Shown: positions 1-7,332, counted from the first letter of the stretch. The stretch: DNA of 10,285 bases from a bacterium (GCA_014382085.1 JACNKJ010000202.1:1-10285); one strand, 5' to 3'. Numbers and translations: made by a program. The notes: generated by a model from the sequence alone, not told the origin.

Positions 1-154
1 CCCCGGTCTTCTTTCCTCCAATTGTAACCCATTGAAAATTAATGCATTAGGGGCCGCCGAAAGAGGCCGTCCTTCGGCATGTACATTGCGCTACACAGGT
101 AGTCGATGGGACCCATGGGTCCCGATCTAAAAAACTCAAATCCGGAGGACGATC
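1..154. other. Leader region upstream of the copper operon, no supported gene
   Basis: This stretch holds no reading frame that looks like a gene on either strand. Its first 50 bases are AT-richer than the rest and include a 10-bp palindrome, TAATGCATTA, at 40-49. A weak sigma70-like pair can be drawn (TTGTAA at 22-27 and GCATTA at 44-49, 16-base spacer), but the -10 match is poor and I do not claim it as a promoter. A GCCGAA/TTCGGC stem with an 11-base loop lies at 56-78 without a following T run. The palindrome at 108-123 is listed separately. The promoter of the operon is expected here because the first gene has its own strong ribosome binding site and nothing upstream is visible. Confidence 0.5.
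108..123. promoter_or_regulatory. Perfect 16-bp palindrome, candidate metalloregulator operator
   Basis: GGGACCCATGGGTCCC reads identically on both strands. It lies 31 bases before the first start codon and 20 bases before its Shine-Dalgarno. Position and symmetry suit a dimeric or tetrameric repressor site near the transcription start. The G/C-tract inverted repeat loosely resembles CsoR-family operators, but I see no match to a specific consensus. It could instead form a hairpin in the 5' UTR. That it is an operator is inference; the palindrome itself is directly visible. Confidence 0.4.
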
Positions 155-682
155 ATGTTTCGACTTAATCAGCACTCTCGTGGCGCAGGGATTGTCCTGG
201 CTGCCTTGATGATCCTGTCTGTTTCGGCACTGGCTGCAGAGGACGGACACTCCCACAAGAACCCCAAGATGCAGTTTCCCGACGCCACCATGGAGAAGGC
301 CTACCAGGCTGAGGCGCTCTACACCTGTCCCATGCACTCCGAAGTGATCAGCGATGATGTGGAGTTGGAATGTCCGATCTGCGGAATGGATCTAAAGCAG
401 ATGGTGGAAGAAAAAGTGGTGGAACTTCGTTCCCAGGAGCTCTTCGGATGCCCCATGTGCGCCATTGTTCGAAGTGGGGAAGCTGTCGAGGAAGGATGCA
501 CGGTTTGCGGGATGAATCTTCTAGCAATCCCTCATAACTGCGAAAGCCTACACGACAATCATGATGAGACCTCTCTCATGAAGGTAGGTGAGGGCGCGTG
601 TTGCGGCCCCAAGGGCGATGCTTGCTGCAGCAAGAAGATTGTTAGAGCAGAAGAGCATGATTCCGATTGGTACAACCTTTAG
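155..682 (+). CDS. Exported Cys-rich protein with two heavy-metal-binding modules
   Basis: The 175-residue product probably binds Cu+ or another soft metal in the periplasm. Residues 1-27 look like a Sec signal peptide: charged start, hydrophobic stretch near 12-26, and an ALA cleavage site at 25-27. A GHSH motif follows at 31-34. The first module (56-80) is a canonical heavy-metal-binding domain (HMBD), YTCPMH then CPICGMDL, with Cys58, Met60, His61, Cys73 and Cys76. The second (97-122) is a degenerate copy, CPMC then CTVCGMNL, with four Cys arranged like a zinc ribbon. The tail carries paired cysteines at 149-150 and 157-158. In all there are 12 Cys. The start is supported by GGAGGA at 144-149, five bases upstream. 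As first gene of the operon it may be a metal scavenger or a donor to the CusB-type adaptor, which uses the same domain. I know no characterised protein with this exact build. Confidence 0.85.
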   Translation: MFRLNQHSRGAGIVLAALMILSVSALAAEDGHSHKNPKMQFPDATMEKAYQAEALYTCPMHSEVISDDVELECPICGMDLKQMVEEKVVELRSQELFGCPMCAIVRSGEAVEEGCTVCGMNLLAIPHNCESLHDNHDETSLMKVGEGACCGPKGDACCSKKIVRAEEHDSDWYNL

Positions 683-711
683 TCCCTCAAACTTTCAAAG
701 TGAGTGGTGGA

Positions 712-1110
712 ATGAATATCCCATACGGCCAAGTAAGAGACTTCCAGGGAAGCTGTGCCCTCGTTCGACCACAATTAGAAAAAGCACTTAAAGACGAAGG
801 CTTTGGCATCCTTACCGAGATCGACGTGCGGGCGACATTGAAAGCGAAGCTGGGAGTGGACGTTCGCTCCCAATGGATTCTGGGAGCATGTAATCCGCCC
901 ATTGCCAGTAAAGCGCTCGAATCTGAGCCTGACATTGGGCTGCTCCTCCCCTGCAACGTGGTCTTGCGAGAGGTGGCCGGTGGGGGATGTCGTGTGGCGA
1001 CGATCAATCCCCAAACAATGATGAACGACACCGAAAACCCTGACTTGGTGGATTTGGCTGCTGAGATCGGGGCGCGCTTGAATCGTGTCCTCGAAGCAAT
1101 AGTTGACTGA
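712..1110 (+). CDS. DUF302 family protein
   Basis: The product is a 132-residue soluble protein without signal peptide, belonging to the DUF302 family. Family hallmarks are visible in order: an amphipathic helix ending in GFGILTEIDV (30-39), then LKAKLGVD (43-50), LGACNPP (57-63) and IGLLLPCNVVLRE (75-87). Cys60 and Cys81 sit in the conserved motifs; Cys15 and Cys93 are additional. DUF302 genes recur beside copper, mercury and sulfur-redox genes, but a biochemical role is not established, so I assign none. The ATG at 712 is chosen because the family normally begins just before the first helix. In-frame TTG 667 and GTG 700 are alternatives, and TTG 667 would overlap the previous gene. The ribosome binding site is weak (GGTGGA directly before the ATG), suggesting coupling to the upstream gene, which ends 29 bases earlier. 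Confidence 0.88.
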   Translation: MNIPYGQVRDFQGSCALVRPQLEKALKDEGFGILTEIDVRATLKAKLGVDVRSQWILGACNPPIASKALESEPDIGLLLPCNVVLREVAGGGCRVATINPQTMMNDTENPDLVDLAAEIGARLNRVLEAIVD

Positions 1111-1118
1111 TCTCATTC

Positions 1119-3413
1119 ATGAAACGAGATAACATGGAAGTCGACACAAACACGAATCGTGAGAAAGTGCAGCTCTCCGTTACCGGGATGAGCTGCGCCA
1201 GCTGTGCACTAACAGTGGAGAATTCATTACGTGGTGTTGCAGGTGTGCATTCCGTGTCAGTCAACTCGGCCAACGGACGTGCTGTCCTAGAGATAGACGA
1301 CTTAAAAGTCGACCTTCAAACCTTAGCCGCAGCCGTATCTTCCCAGGGCTATGGAGTCGATCTTGACGGACTCAATGCTGGAGAATCTCCCGAGGATCGA
1401 GAGCGGGAAGCCCGCAGAAGAGAATTCGCAGATCTTCGGGTAAGGCTCCTGCTCGCAATACCTCTTAGCGTGCTTGTCTTTCTCTTCGCGATTTCATCTA
1501 AGCTTCCTCTTCTGAGAAATCTGGATGCGGGATTTAACCAGGTTTTGCAATTCTTGATGAGTATCCCGGTGCTCTTTATCGCGGGCAGGATGTTCTTCAT
1601 TCGAGCCTGGATTGCTTTCCGCCATCGCAATGCGGATATGAATACGCTGGTTGCCATTGGAACAGGCGCGGCATTTCTCTATAGCGCCTTCCTTATGCTC
1701 GCACCCTGGCTATCGAGCCATCCTCGCAGCGAAAATGTCTACTTCGACACGGCTACCATCATCACCACACTCATCCTGCTTGGCCGCTTTCTAGAGGCTC
1801 AAGCTAAAGGGAAAAGTTCGCAGGCCCTACGCCAGCTAATGGAGCTGGCGGCCCAGAATGCACGCGTGATCCGAGATGGCGTCGAAGTAGAGGTTCCCAT
1901 CAACGATGTCGTGTTGGGCGATCGCATTCGAGTGCGACCGGGGGAGAAAATCCCAGCAGATGGAATATTGATAGAGGGTGAAAGTTTGGTGGATGAATCC
2001 ATGCTTACTGGCGAGCCACTACCGGCGGCCAAGAAGGAGGGGGATGAAGTCGTTGGGGCCACCATCAATCGAACGGGTAGTTTTATTTTTGAAGTCCGAG
2101 GCGTGGGCACTGATACAATGTTAGCCCAGATCGTACGTCTCGTGGATAACGCACAGGCTTCGAAACCTCCCATTCAGAAACTGGCGGATAGGATTTCCGG
2201 AGTGTTCGTGCCGGTTGTAATGAGCTTGGCCGTGGCGGCTTTCATATTCTGGTTCGACTTCGGTCCTGAGCCCCGTCTGCTCATGGCCCTATCGAGTTTC
2301 ATCACAGTGATGATCATTGCCTGTCCCTGTGCCCTTGGCCTGGCAACGCCCACCGCAATCATGGCGGGCACGGCTCGAGGCGCCTCTCTTGGCGTCATAA
2401 TCAAGGGGGGAGAGAGCATCGAGGCCGCTCAGCGACTTGATACCGTTGTCCTGGATAAAACTGGAACGATCACGGCGGGTTCACCTCGATTGACAGCTCT
2501 TTTCCCGGCTCCAGGAATCAATGAGTTGGAATTGCTGCGTCTATCCGCATCCCTGGAGAGTTCCTCCGAGCATCCCTTGGCCGAGGCGATTCGAGTAGAG
2601 GCCCAGCAGCGCGGAATCGAGATTAGCCCCATCACCGGTTTCGAGGCGGTATTGGGTAGCGGCGTGCGCGGTGAATCAGAGAATCAGACACTTCGCCTTG
2701 GAAGTTGGGATTGGCTTGATTCGGAAGGCATCAAGATGCCCGCGGACAGGCAAATCTATATGGACCTTGAAAACGACGGTGCCACGCTCCTGTTCCTCGG
2801 CAAAGTGAATCAATTTCTAGGCGCCATCGCCGTCGAGGATCCCATCAAAGAAGGTTCTCCGGAGGCCATTGCTGAACTCAAAAGGATGGGTCTAGAGTTG
2901 ATCCTGCTTACCGGCGACAACCGTCGGACTGCCGAGGCCGTCGCCAGGCGCGTGGGGATCGACATAGTCGTGGCCGAGGTGCTGCCCGAGGGTAAGACCA
3001 ATGAGATTCGTCGCCTGCAGGATTTGGGACATAAGGTCGCCATGGTGGGAGACGGACTTAACGATGCACCGGCTCTCGCAAGAGCGGACGTGGGCATTTC
3101 CATTGGCACCGGAACCGATGTGGCGATGGAAGCTTCCGATCTTACCCTCGTCAAGGGTGATCTCAGAGCCGCAGCCACCGCAATACGACTTTCCCGAAGG
3201 ACATTAAGGACAATTCGCCAGAATCTGTTTTGGGCCTTCATCTACAACATACTTGGAATCCCAATCGCCATGGGGCTTCTCTATCCCTTCTTCGGCATTC
3301 TGCTTTCCCCGGTGATTGCCTCGGCGGCGATGGCATTGTCCTCCGTTTCCGTGATCAGCAATTCCCTGCGCTTGAAGGGCTTTCAACCCAATCTCATGGA
3401 GGTGAAGTCATGA
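1119..3413 (+). CDS. copA: Cu+-exporting P1B-1-type ATPase (CopA family)
   Basis: This 764-residue inner-membrane pump exports Cu+ (or Ag+) from cytoplasm to periplasm using ATP. One N-terminal metal-binding domain carries GMSCASC, with Cys26 and Cys29. Further landmarks are the actuator TGEP at 297-300, the transmembrane CPC at 402-404, the phosphorylated Asp446 in DKTGT, the HP motif at 485-486, TGDN at 598-601, and GDGLND at 644-649. Eight membrane segments are recognisable. CPC in segment 6, YN at 709-710 in segment 7, and MALSS at 738-742 in segment 8 together mark the Cu+ subgroup rather than Zn/Cd/Pb pumps. Length is normal and no key residue is missing. The start could be ATG 1119 or ATG 1134; neither has a strong Shine-Dalgarno, which fits translational coupling to the DUF302 gene 8 bases upstream. 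Its stop overlaps the start of the cupredoxin gene. Confidence 0.97.
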   Translation: MKRDNMEVDTNTNREKVQLSVTGMSCASCALTVENSLRGVAGVHSVSVNSANGRAVLEIDDLKVDLQTLAAAVSSQGYGVDLDGLNAGESPEDREREARRREFADLRVRLLLAIPLSVLVFLFAISSKLPLLRNLDAGFNQVLQFLMSIPVLFIAGRMFFIRAWIAFRHRNADMNTLVAIGTGAAFLYSAFLMLAPWLSSHPRSENVYFDTATIITTLILLGRFLEAQAKGKSSQALRQLMELAAQNARVIRDGVEVEVPINDVVLGDRIRVRPGEKIPADGILIEGESLVDESMLTGEPLPAAKKEGDEVVGATINRTGSFIFEVRGVGTDTMLAQIVRLVDNAQASKPPIQKLADRISGVFVPVVMSLAVAAFIFWFDFGPEPRLLMALSSFITVMIIACPCALGLATPTAIMAGTARGASLGVIIKGGESIEAAQRLDTVVLDKTGTITAGSPRLTALFPAPGINELELLRLSASLESSSEHPLAEAIRVEAQQRGIEISPITGFEAVLGSGVRGESENQTLRLGSWDWLDSEGIKMPADRQIYMDLENDGATLLFLGKVNQFLGAIAVEDPIKEGSPEAIAELKRMGLELILLTGDNRRTAEAVARRVGIDIVVAEVLPEGKTNEIRRLQDLGHKVAMVGDGLNDAPALARADVGISIGTGTDVAMEASDLTLVKGDLRAAATAIRLSRRTLRTIRQNLFWAFIYNILGIPIAMGLLYPFFGILLSPVIASAAMALSSVSVISNSLRLKGFQPNLMEVKS
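3398..3405 (+). promoter_or_regulatory. Strong Shine-Dalgarno for the cupredoxin gene
   Basis: GGAGGTGA lies inside the last codons of copA. It is 4 bases before ATG 3410 and 7 bases before the adjacent in-frame ATG 3413, so spacing favours the second ATG. This rules out the much longer in-frame extension that begins at 3230 inside copA. Confidence 0.75.
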
Positions 3414-3793
3414 TGGATATGTACTCGATAATTGTGTCCGTCATCGGTGTGGGCTTGATCGTATTCATCCTACGCTACTTCCTTAGCGGGCCAGACTCTA
3501 TCGAGATCGCGACCATAGCGCTTGATCAACAGCACGTCCGCATTCGCGTCAAGGGCGGATATGAACCCGCTTTGGTCGTCCTCCGCCGCGGAGTCCCCGC
3601 GGTTCTGGAGTTTTTTCGTGACGAGGAAGACAGCTGCTCCGAGCGAGTTGTTCTGCACGCCTTCAACAAAAGCGCCTTCCTCCCCGCGCATGAAAGCACG
3701 AGGGTGGAGTTCACTCCCGACCGCACAGGAAAATTCGCCTACAACTGTGGGATGGGAATGCTAACCGGCGAGATCCTCGTCAAGGAAGCTTGA
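3410..3793 (+). CDS. Membrane-anchored cupredoxin-domain protein
   Basis: The 127-residue product starts with a hydrophobic anchor (about 6-25, IIVSVIGVGLIVFILRYFL) that should hold a cupredoxin domain on the periplasmic face. The domain shows the cupredoxin_1-type pattern seen in copper operons: SCSERVVL around Cys76, LPAHESTRVEFTPDRTGKF at 91-109, and YNCGMGML at 111-118 with Cys113, Met115 and Met117 as likely ligands; His83 may contribute. A related domain is often found beside, or fused to, CopA-type ATPases, so a periplasmic copper acceptor or handover role is plausible, but this is inference. The start at 3410 overlaps the copA stop in an ATGATG context with a strong Shine-Dalgarno; ATG 3413 is equally possible. 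No CusF-type gene is present in the window, and this protein may fill that role. Confidence 0.87.
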   Translation: MMDMYSIIVSVIGVGLIVFILRYFLSGPDSIEIATIALDQQHVRIRVKGGYEPALVVLRRGVPAVLEFFRDEEDSCSERVVLHAFNKSAFLPAHESTRVEFTPDRTGKFAYNCGMGMLTGEILVKEA

Positions 3794-3801
3794 GGTTAGA
3801 G

Positions 3802-3924
3802 ATGGACTTTCATCCGAGTCACGATGAGGCCATAGAAATTGAAGCTGATCATTCCCATGAGGGAAGCCCCGAGACAGAGGGTGGTTCCCATGATGACCAA
3901 GACCATGGTAGTCACAATCACTAA
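3802..3924 (+). CDS. Histidine-rich 40-residue microprotein
   Basis: This short frame begins MDFHPSHDEAIEIEADHSH and ends HDDQDHGSHNH. It contains 8 His and many Asp/Glu, with no Cys, no signal peptide and no membrane segment. The His residues are clustered as HPSH, HSH, and H-x4-H-x2-H-x-H, as expected for a flexible metal-binding peptide (Cu, Ni or Zn), which would act in the cytosol. The start ATG has GAGG at 3792-3795 six bases upstream, overlapping the cupredoxin stop codon, and the gap from that stop is only 8 bases. The stop TAA is 14 bases before the next gene's ATG, so the frame fills the only sizeable gap in the operon. I do not recognise a named family. Composition, ribosome binding site and spacing support a real gene; translation is unproven. 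Confidence 0.68.
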   Translation: MDFHPSHDEAIEIEADHSHEGSPETEGGSHDDQDHGSHNH

Positions 3925-3938
3925 GTAGATAGAGGAAG

Positions 3939-5306
3939 ATGGTGTCTGGCGATCCTTTGGTATTCAAACGGGATCGACAGCGGGTCTGGAGGAAGAATTT
4001 GTCGAAACATTGGACGCTTGGAAGGCTTTTGCTGCTGACGGTAGCCGCCATGATGATATCGGCGGGCTCGAGCGCCTCGGAGAATCCGTCGCTATTGGAT
4101 GAAGATGCGGTTATCGAGGACTACCTCGCTTACGCAGCCTTGAACAATCCAGGTCTGAAGGCGGCTTTCCAGAGCTGGCATGCAGCGCTGGAAGAAATAC
4201 CCCAGGTCTCGGCACTTCCGGACCCCAGGTTCAACTATAGCTACCTGATCCGCGAAGTTGAAACACGGGTGGGTCCCCAGCGACAAAAGTTCGCACTTCT
4301 GCAGACTTTCCCATGGTTTGGAAAGCTCGATCTGAAGGGCGATAGGGCCGCTCGCATGGCGGAAGCCGGGCGGCAGCGATATGAATCCGCAAAACGAAAA
4401 CTTTTCTACAAGGTCATCGATGCCTACGTGGAACGTGCTTATCTGGATCGGGCAATCGATGTAGCCAGCGAGAATCTCGACCTTGCCAAGTACCTGGAGC
4501 AGGTGGTGCGATCCCGGTATAAGACCGGCGCCTCTTCACATTCGGATCTCATCCGCGCGCAAGTTGAAAGAGGTAAGCTGGAGGACCGCCTTGCATCATT
4601 GAAGGATTTGACCGGCCCCTCGAATACGCGACTCAACAGCGCTCTCGGTAGAAGCGCCGGAGCGCCGCTCCCCGGAAATTTGGCGATTCCGACAGGCTCA
4701 CTGGAAGTCGATTCCAAAGAACTCATCAAGCAGCTTGTGGAAGAAAACCCCGATCTGCTCACCCTGGACGAGCTTTCGGAAAGCCATCGGCTGTCCATGG
4801 ATCTGGCGCGGAAACAATTCCGACCCGATTTCACGCTGGGCATTGAGTACATGGAAACTGGCGAGGCACTCATGCCCGATCAGCCCGATACAGGTAAGGA
4901 TCCCGTGGCGGCCATGTTCTCAATCAATCTGCCGATTTGGAGAGGCAAGTATCGGGCAGCCGAAAACCAGGCAGCTTCGCTCGCTCTGTCGGCTGATCTC
5001 ACTCGTCGCGATAGGGAACTCGATTTGGTTTCAAGGCTTGAGCGCGCTCTCTTCGCCTACAGGGACGCGGAACGAAAAACCGCACTCTACCGTGACAATC
5101 TCATTCCCCAGGGAAGACAGGCTCTGAGCGTAACCGAAGAGGCCTTCAAGGCGGGGAAAGTGGGATTCACGAGTCTCGTGGATTCGCAGCGCATTCTCCT
5201 GGAATTCCAACTGAATTACGAACGGGCTCGGGCTGATCGCGCCCAGCGACTGGCGGAAATCGAGATGTTGGCTGGATCCGCGACGAAAGGAACAAGCAAT
5301 GAGTAG
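3939..5306 (+). CDS. cusC: TolC-family outer membrane channel, CusC type
   Basis: The product (455 residues from ATG 3939) is an outer-membrane factor forming the exit duct of a tripartite metal efflux pump. A signal peptide ends near SAGSSAS (41-47). The mature part shows the family pattern: a helix with N-N-P-G-L-K (69-74), LPDPRF (93-98), the Q-T-F-P-W-F-G-K-L motif (121-129) typical of CusC-like channels, long helical hairpins, and a second repeat beginning near ENPDLLTLDELSES. Length fits the family. Unlike E. coli CusC there is no lipobox cysteine after the signal, so it is probably not lipidated. The annotated start gives a 29-residue n-region, long for a signal peptide; TTG 3999 would give a shorter one and has a better Shine-Dalgarno. 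The gene overlaps the adaptor gene by 8 bases, indicating coupled translation. Confidence 0.92.
   Translation: MVSGDPLVFKRDRQRVWRKNLSKHWTLGRLLLLTVAAMMISAGSSASENPSLLDEDAVIEDYLAYAALNNPGLKAAFQSWHAALEEIPQVSALPDPRFNYSYLIREVETRVGPQRQKFALLQTFPWFGKLDLKGDRAARMAEAGRQRYESAKRKLFYKVIDAYVERAYLDRAIDVASENLDLAKYLEQVVRSRYKTGASSHSDLIRAQVERGKLEDRLASLKDLTGPSNTRLNSALGRSAGAPLPGNLAIPTGSLEVDSKELIKQLVEENPDLLTLDELSESHRLSMDLARKQFRPDFTLGIEYMETGEALMPDQPDTGKDPVAAMFSINLPIWRGKYRAAENQAASLALSADLTRRDRELDLVSRLERALFAYRDAERKTALYRDNLIPQGRQALSVTEEAFKAGKVGFTSLVDSQRILLEFQLNYERARADRAQRLAEIEMLAGSATKGTSNE
3988..3994 (+). promoter_or_regulatory. Shine-Dalgarno supporting an alternative start for the TolC-type gene
   Basis: GGAGGAA stands four bases before an in-frame TTG at 3999. 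That start would yield a protein opening with SKHWTLGRLLLLTVAAMM, a compact signal peptide. The upstream ATG at 3939 has AGGA only two bases before it, a poor spacing. The sequence alone does not decide between them. Confidence 0.4.
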
Positions 5307-7332
5307 TGGGAAAGGTTTGGGATTGAGGATTGACAGAAGGATCTTGCTGGCCTTCGTGATCGCGGCAGCTTTTGCGCTCGGCATGTTGATTCGCGGTGGT
5401 GGATCAAGTGGATCCGAACACGAAGGAGGCACCGGTGAGGAAGTGGCCCAGGCTTCGGTTTGGACCTGTTCCATGCATCCTCAGATCCGTCAGCCGGGTC
5501 CCGGTGACTGTCCACTTTGCGGCATGGATCTCATCCCCGTGCTTGACTCAAGTGACGAGGACAGTGATCCCCGCGAATTGAAGCTATCCGAAAACGCTCG
5601 TAAACTGGCCGATATCCAAACAGCTCCGGTAGAGCGACGCTTCGTGGACGCGGAGATTCGAATGGTCGGTAAAATCGACTACGACGAAACTCGCGTCAAG
5701 CGCATCTCCGCCTGGGTTCCCGGTCGCCTTGATCGACTCTTCGTTGACTACACGGGAACGAGGGTGTCCGAGGGTGATCATCTGGTTCACCTTTATAGTC
5801 CAGAACTCATTTCCGCACAGGAAGAACTACTTCAGGCAATCGAGGCCGAAAACCAACTTGCAGATGCCGGCCCGACCACTCTCCGGGGTGCCTATGCAAC
5901 CACCAAGGCGGTGCGTGAAAAGCTGCGTCTGCTAGGCCTGAGCCCGGAGCAGATCGCAGAACTCGAAAGCCGAGGTGAAATATCCGAACACATCACCATT
6001 TTCGCTCCGACCAGCGGTATCGTCATCCATAAGAATGCCGTTGAGGGTAATTACGTTCAGACCGGCACTCCGATCTACACCATCGCCGAACTCGATCAGC
6101 TCTGGCTCAAATTGGACGCATTCGAGCACGACCTTCCCTGGGTGAGGTATGGACAAGAAGTGGAATTCGAAACCGTGGCCTGGCCCGGCGAGTTCTTCAA
6201 AGGAAAGATCACATTCGTGGACCCCGTCCTGGATGAGAAGACGCGTACCGTGAAGGTGCGGGTCAACGTTTCAAACGAGGATGGTCGCCTTAAGCCCGGC
6301 ATGTTCATCAAGGCCACCCTGCATGCGAGCTTGTCGGCCGAAGGCAAAGTCTACGACAAGGGTCTGGCAGGCAAGTGGATAAGCCCCATGCATCCGGAGA
6401 TCGTCAAGGATGGCCCCGGCACCTGCGATGTCTGTGGCATGGATCTCGTGCCCACCGAATCTCTAGGCTATCTGGATCTCGAAAATCTCGACATGTCAGC
6501 ACCCCTCGTGATTCCAGCATCAGCCCCACTCATCACGGGGAAGCGTGCACTCGTTTACATGGCGGATCCGGAAAACGCGGGACGCTTCGTCGGGCGTGAA
6601 ATTGTTCTGGGGCCCCGGGCCGGGAGTTGGTATCTGGTCTACGAGGGACTTGAGGAGGGCGATCGAGTCGTCGTGAACGGGAATTTCAAGATCGACAGTG
6701 CTCTTCAGATTTTGGCGCGACCCAGCATGATGAACCCCGATGGCGACGGTCCGGCTGCCACAGGTCACGCAGGTCACGGGGAGGAATCCCATTCTTCCCA
6801 GCAGGCGTCGGCGGAGAGCGAAGGCGAAGTGTACCTTGAGGGCATCCCCGAGGCGTTTCGATCGCAACTGTCAAAAGTTTTCGAATCCTATTTCACCGTT
6901 CATGAGGGTCTCAGCGGAGACGATCTAACTATTGCTCGTTCAGCAACCGAGTCGCTGCTGGATGATCTTGCGGCTGTCGACATGACAATTTTGGGGCACG
7001 AGGCACACCAAGCCTGGATGGAATCTTTAAAGCTGCTCCGATCATCCGCAGATGCCGTACTTGCCGCGAAGGATATCGATGCGAGCCGAGCTGAATTCGA
7101 AAGCATGTCTACTACTCTGATCAATGTAGCCGAACGATTCGGCACGGGCATGGATCAACCCATTCTGGTTTATCACTGTCCAATGGCCTTCGATTGGAAG
7201 GGCGCCGACTGGTTGCAGAAAACAGAAGGCACGGAGAACCCATACTTCGGCGCAGCTATGTTCAAGTGCGGCACGAAGGAACGGGAACTCGTCTCAATGC
7301 CAGGGGCCGCCGGAGGTACCGTCCATGAATAA
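5299..7332 (+). CDS. cusB: CusB-type periplasmic adaptor with two heavy-metal-binding domains
   Basis: This 677-residue membrane-fusion protein should link the CusA pump to the outer-membrane channel and help load metal. In order: an N-terminal anchor (about 15-33); HMBD 1 (55-77) with Cys57, Met59, His60, Cys71 and Cys74; the adaptor core (about 93-345) with lipoyl/hairpin sequence and the barrel motif LKPGMFIKATL; HMBD 2 (360-382), W-I-S-P-M-H-P then C-D-V-C-G-M, lacking the first Cys; a membrane-proximal part; a His-rich linker (GHAGHGEESH, 489-498); and a DUF3347-like C-terminal domain ending in YHCPMAF (625-631) and KCG (656-658), a likely third metal site. E. coli CusB (about 400 residues) has none of these extra domains. 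The start has AAAGGAA upstream and overlaps the channel gene. The family and general role are secure; which metal each added site binds is unknown. Confidence 0.94.
   Translation: MSSGKGLGLRIDRRILLAFVIAAAFALGMLIRGGGSSGSEHEGGTGEEVAQASVWTCSMHPQIRQPGPGDCPLCGMDLIPVLDSSDEDSDPRELKLSENARKLADIQTAPVERRFVDAEIRMVGKIDYDETRVKRISAWVPGRLDRLFVDYTGTRVSEGDHLVHLYSPELISAQEELLQAIEAENQLADAGPTTLRGAYATTKAVREKLRLLGLSPEQIAELESRGEISEHITIFAPTSGIVIHKNAVEGNYVQTGTPIYTIAELDQLWLKLDAFEHDLPWVRYGQEVEFETVAWPGEFFKGKITFVDPVLDEKTRTVKVRVNVSNEDGRLKPGMFIKATLHASLSAEGKVYDKGLAGKWISPMHPEIVKDGPGTCDVCGMDLVPTESLGYLDLENLDMSAPLVIPASAPLITGKRALVYMADPENAGRFVGREIVLGPRAGSWYLVYEGLEEGDRVVVNGNFKIDSALQILARPSMMNPDGDGPAATGHAGHGEESHSSQQASAESEGEVYLEGIPEAFRSQLSKVFESYFTVHEGLSGDDLTIARSATESLLDDLAAVDMTILGHEAHQAWMESLKLLRSSADAVLAAKDIDASRAEFESMSTTLINVAERFGTGMDQPILVYHCPMAFDWKGADWLQKTEGTENPYFGAAMFKCGTKERELVSMPGAAGGTVHE

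Noticed and set aside
56..78. GCCGAA/TTCGGC stem as a transcription terminator of an upstream gene
   Set aside because: The stem is only 6 bp with an 11-base loop, and no T run follows.
667..711. TTG-initiated longer form of the DUF302 protein
   Set aside because: It would overlap the first gene, uses a rare start codon, and adds 15 residues not expected for the family. ATG 712 fits better.
588..791. Overlapping + strand frame across the end of the first gene and start of DUF302
   Set aside because: It is an out-of-frame reading of two better-supported genes, and its Arg/Ala-rich composition suggests no real protein.
2174..2635. Open frames on the - strand opposite copA
   Set aside because: They lie antisense to well-conserved ATPase motifs, have no recognisable domains, and look like codon-bias shadows. 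The same holds for other antisense frames opposite the channel, adaptor and pump genes.
3230..3409. In-frame 5' extension of the cupredoxin gene inside copA
   Set aside because: The extension lies wholly within the conserved TM7-TM8 coding region of copA and has no family similarity. A strong Shine-Dalgarno at 3398-3405 sets the start at 3410 or 3413.
3784..3924. His-rich tail joined to the cupredoxin by programmed frameshift
   Set aside because: The frame is open back through the cupredoxin stop region, but I see no slippery sequence. The separate ATG with a well-placed GAGG is a simpler explanation.
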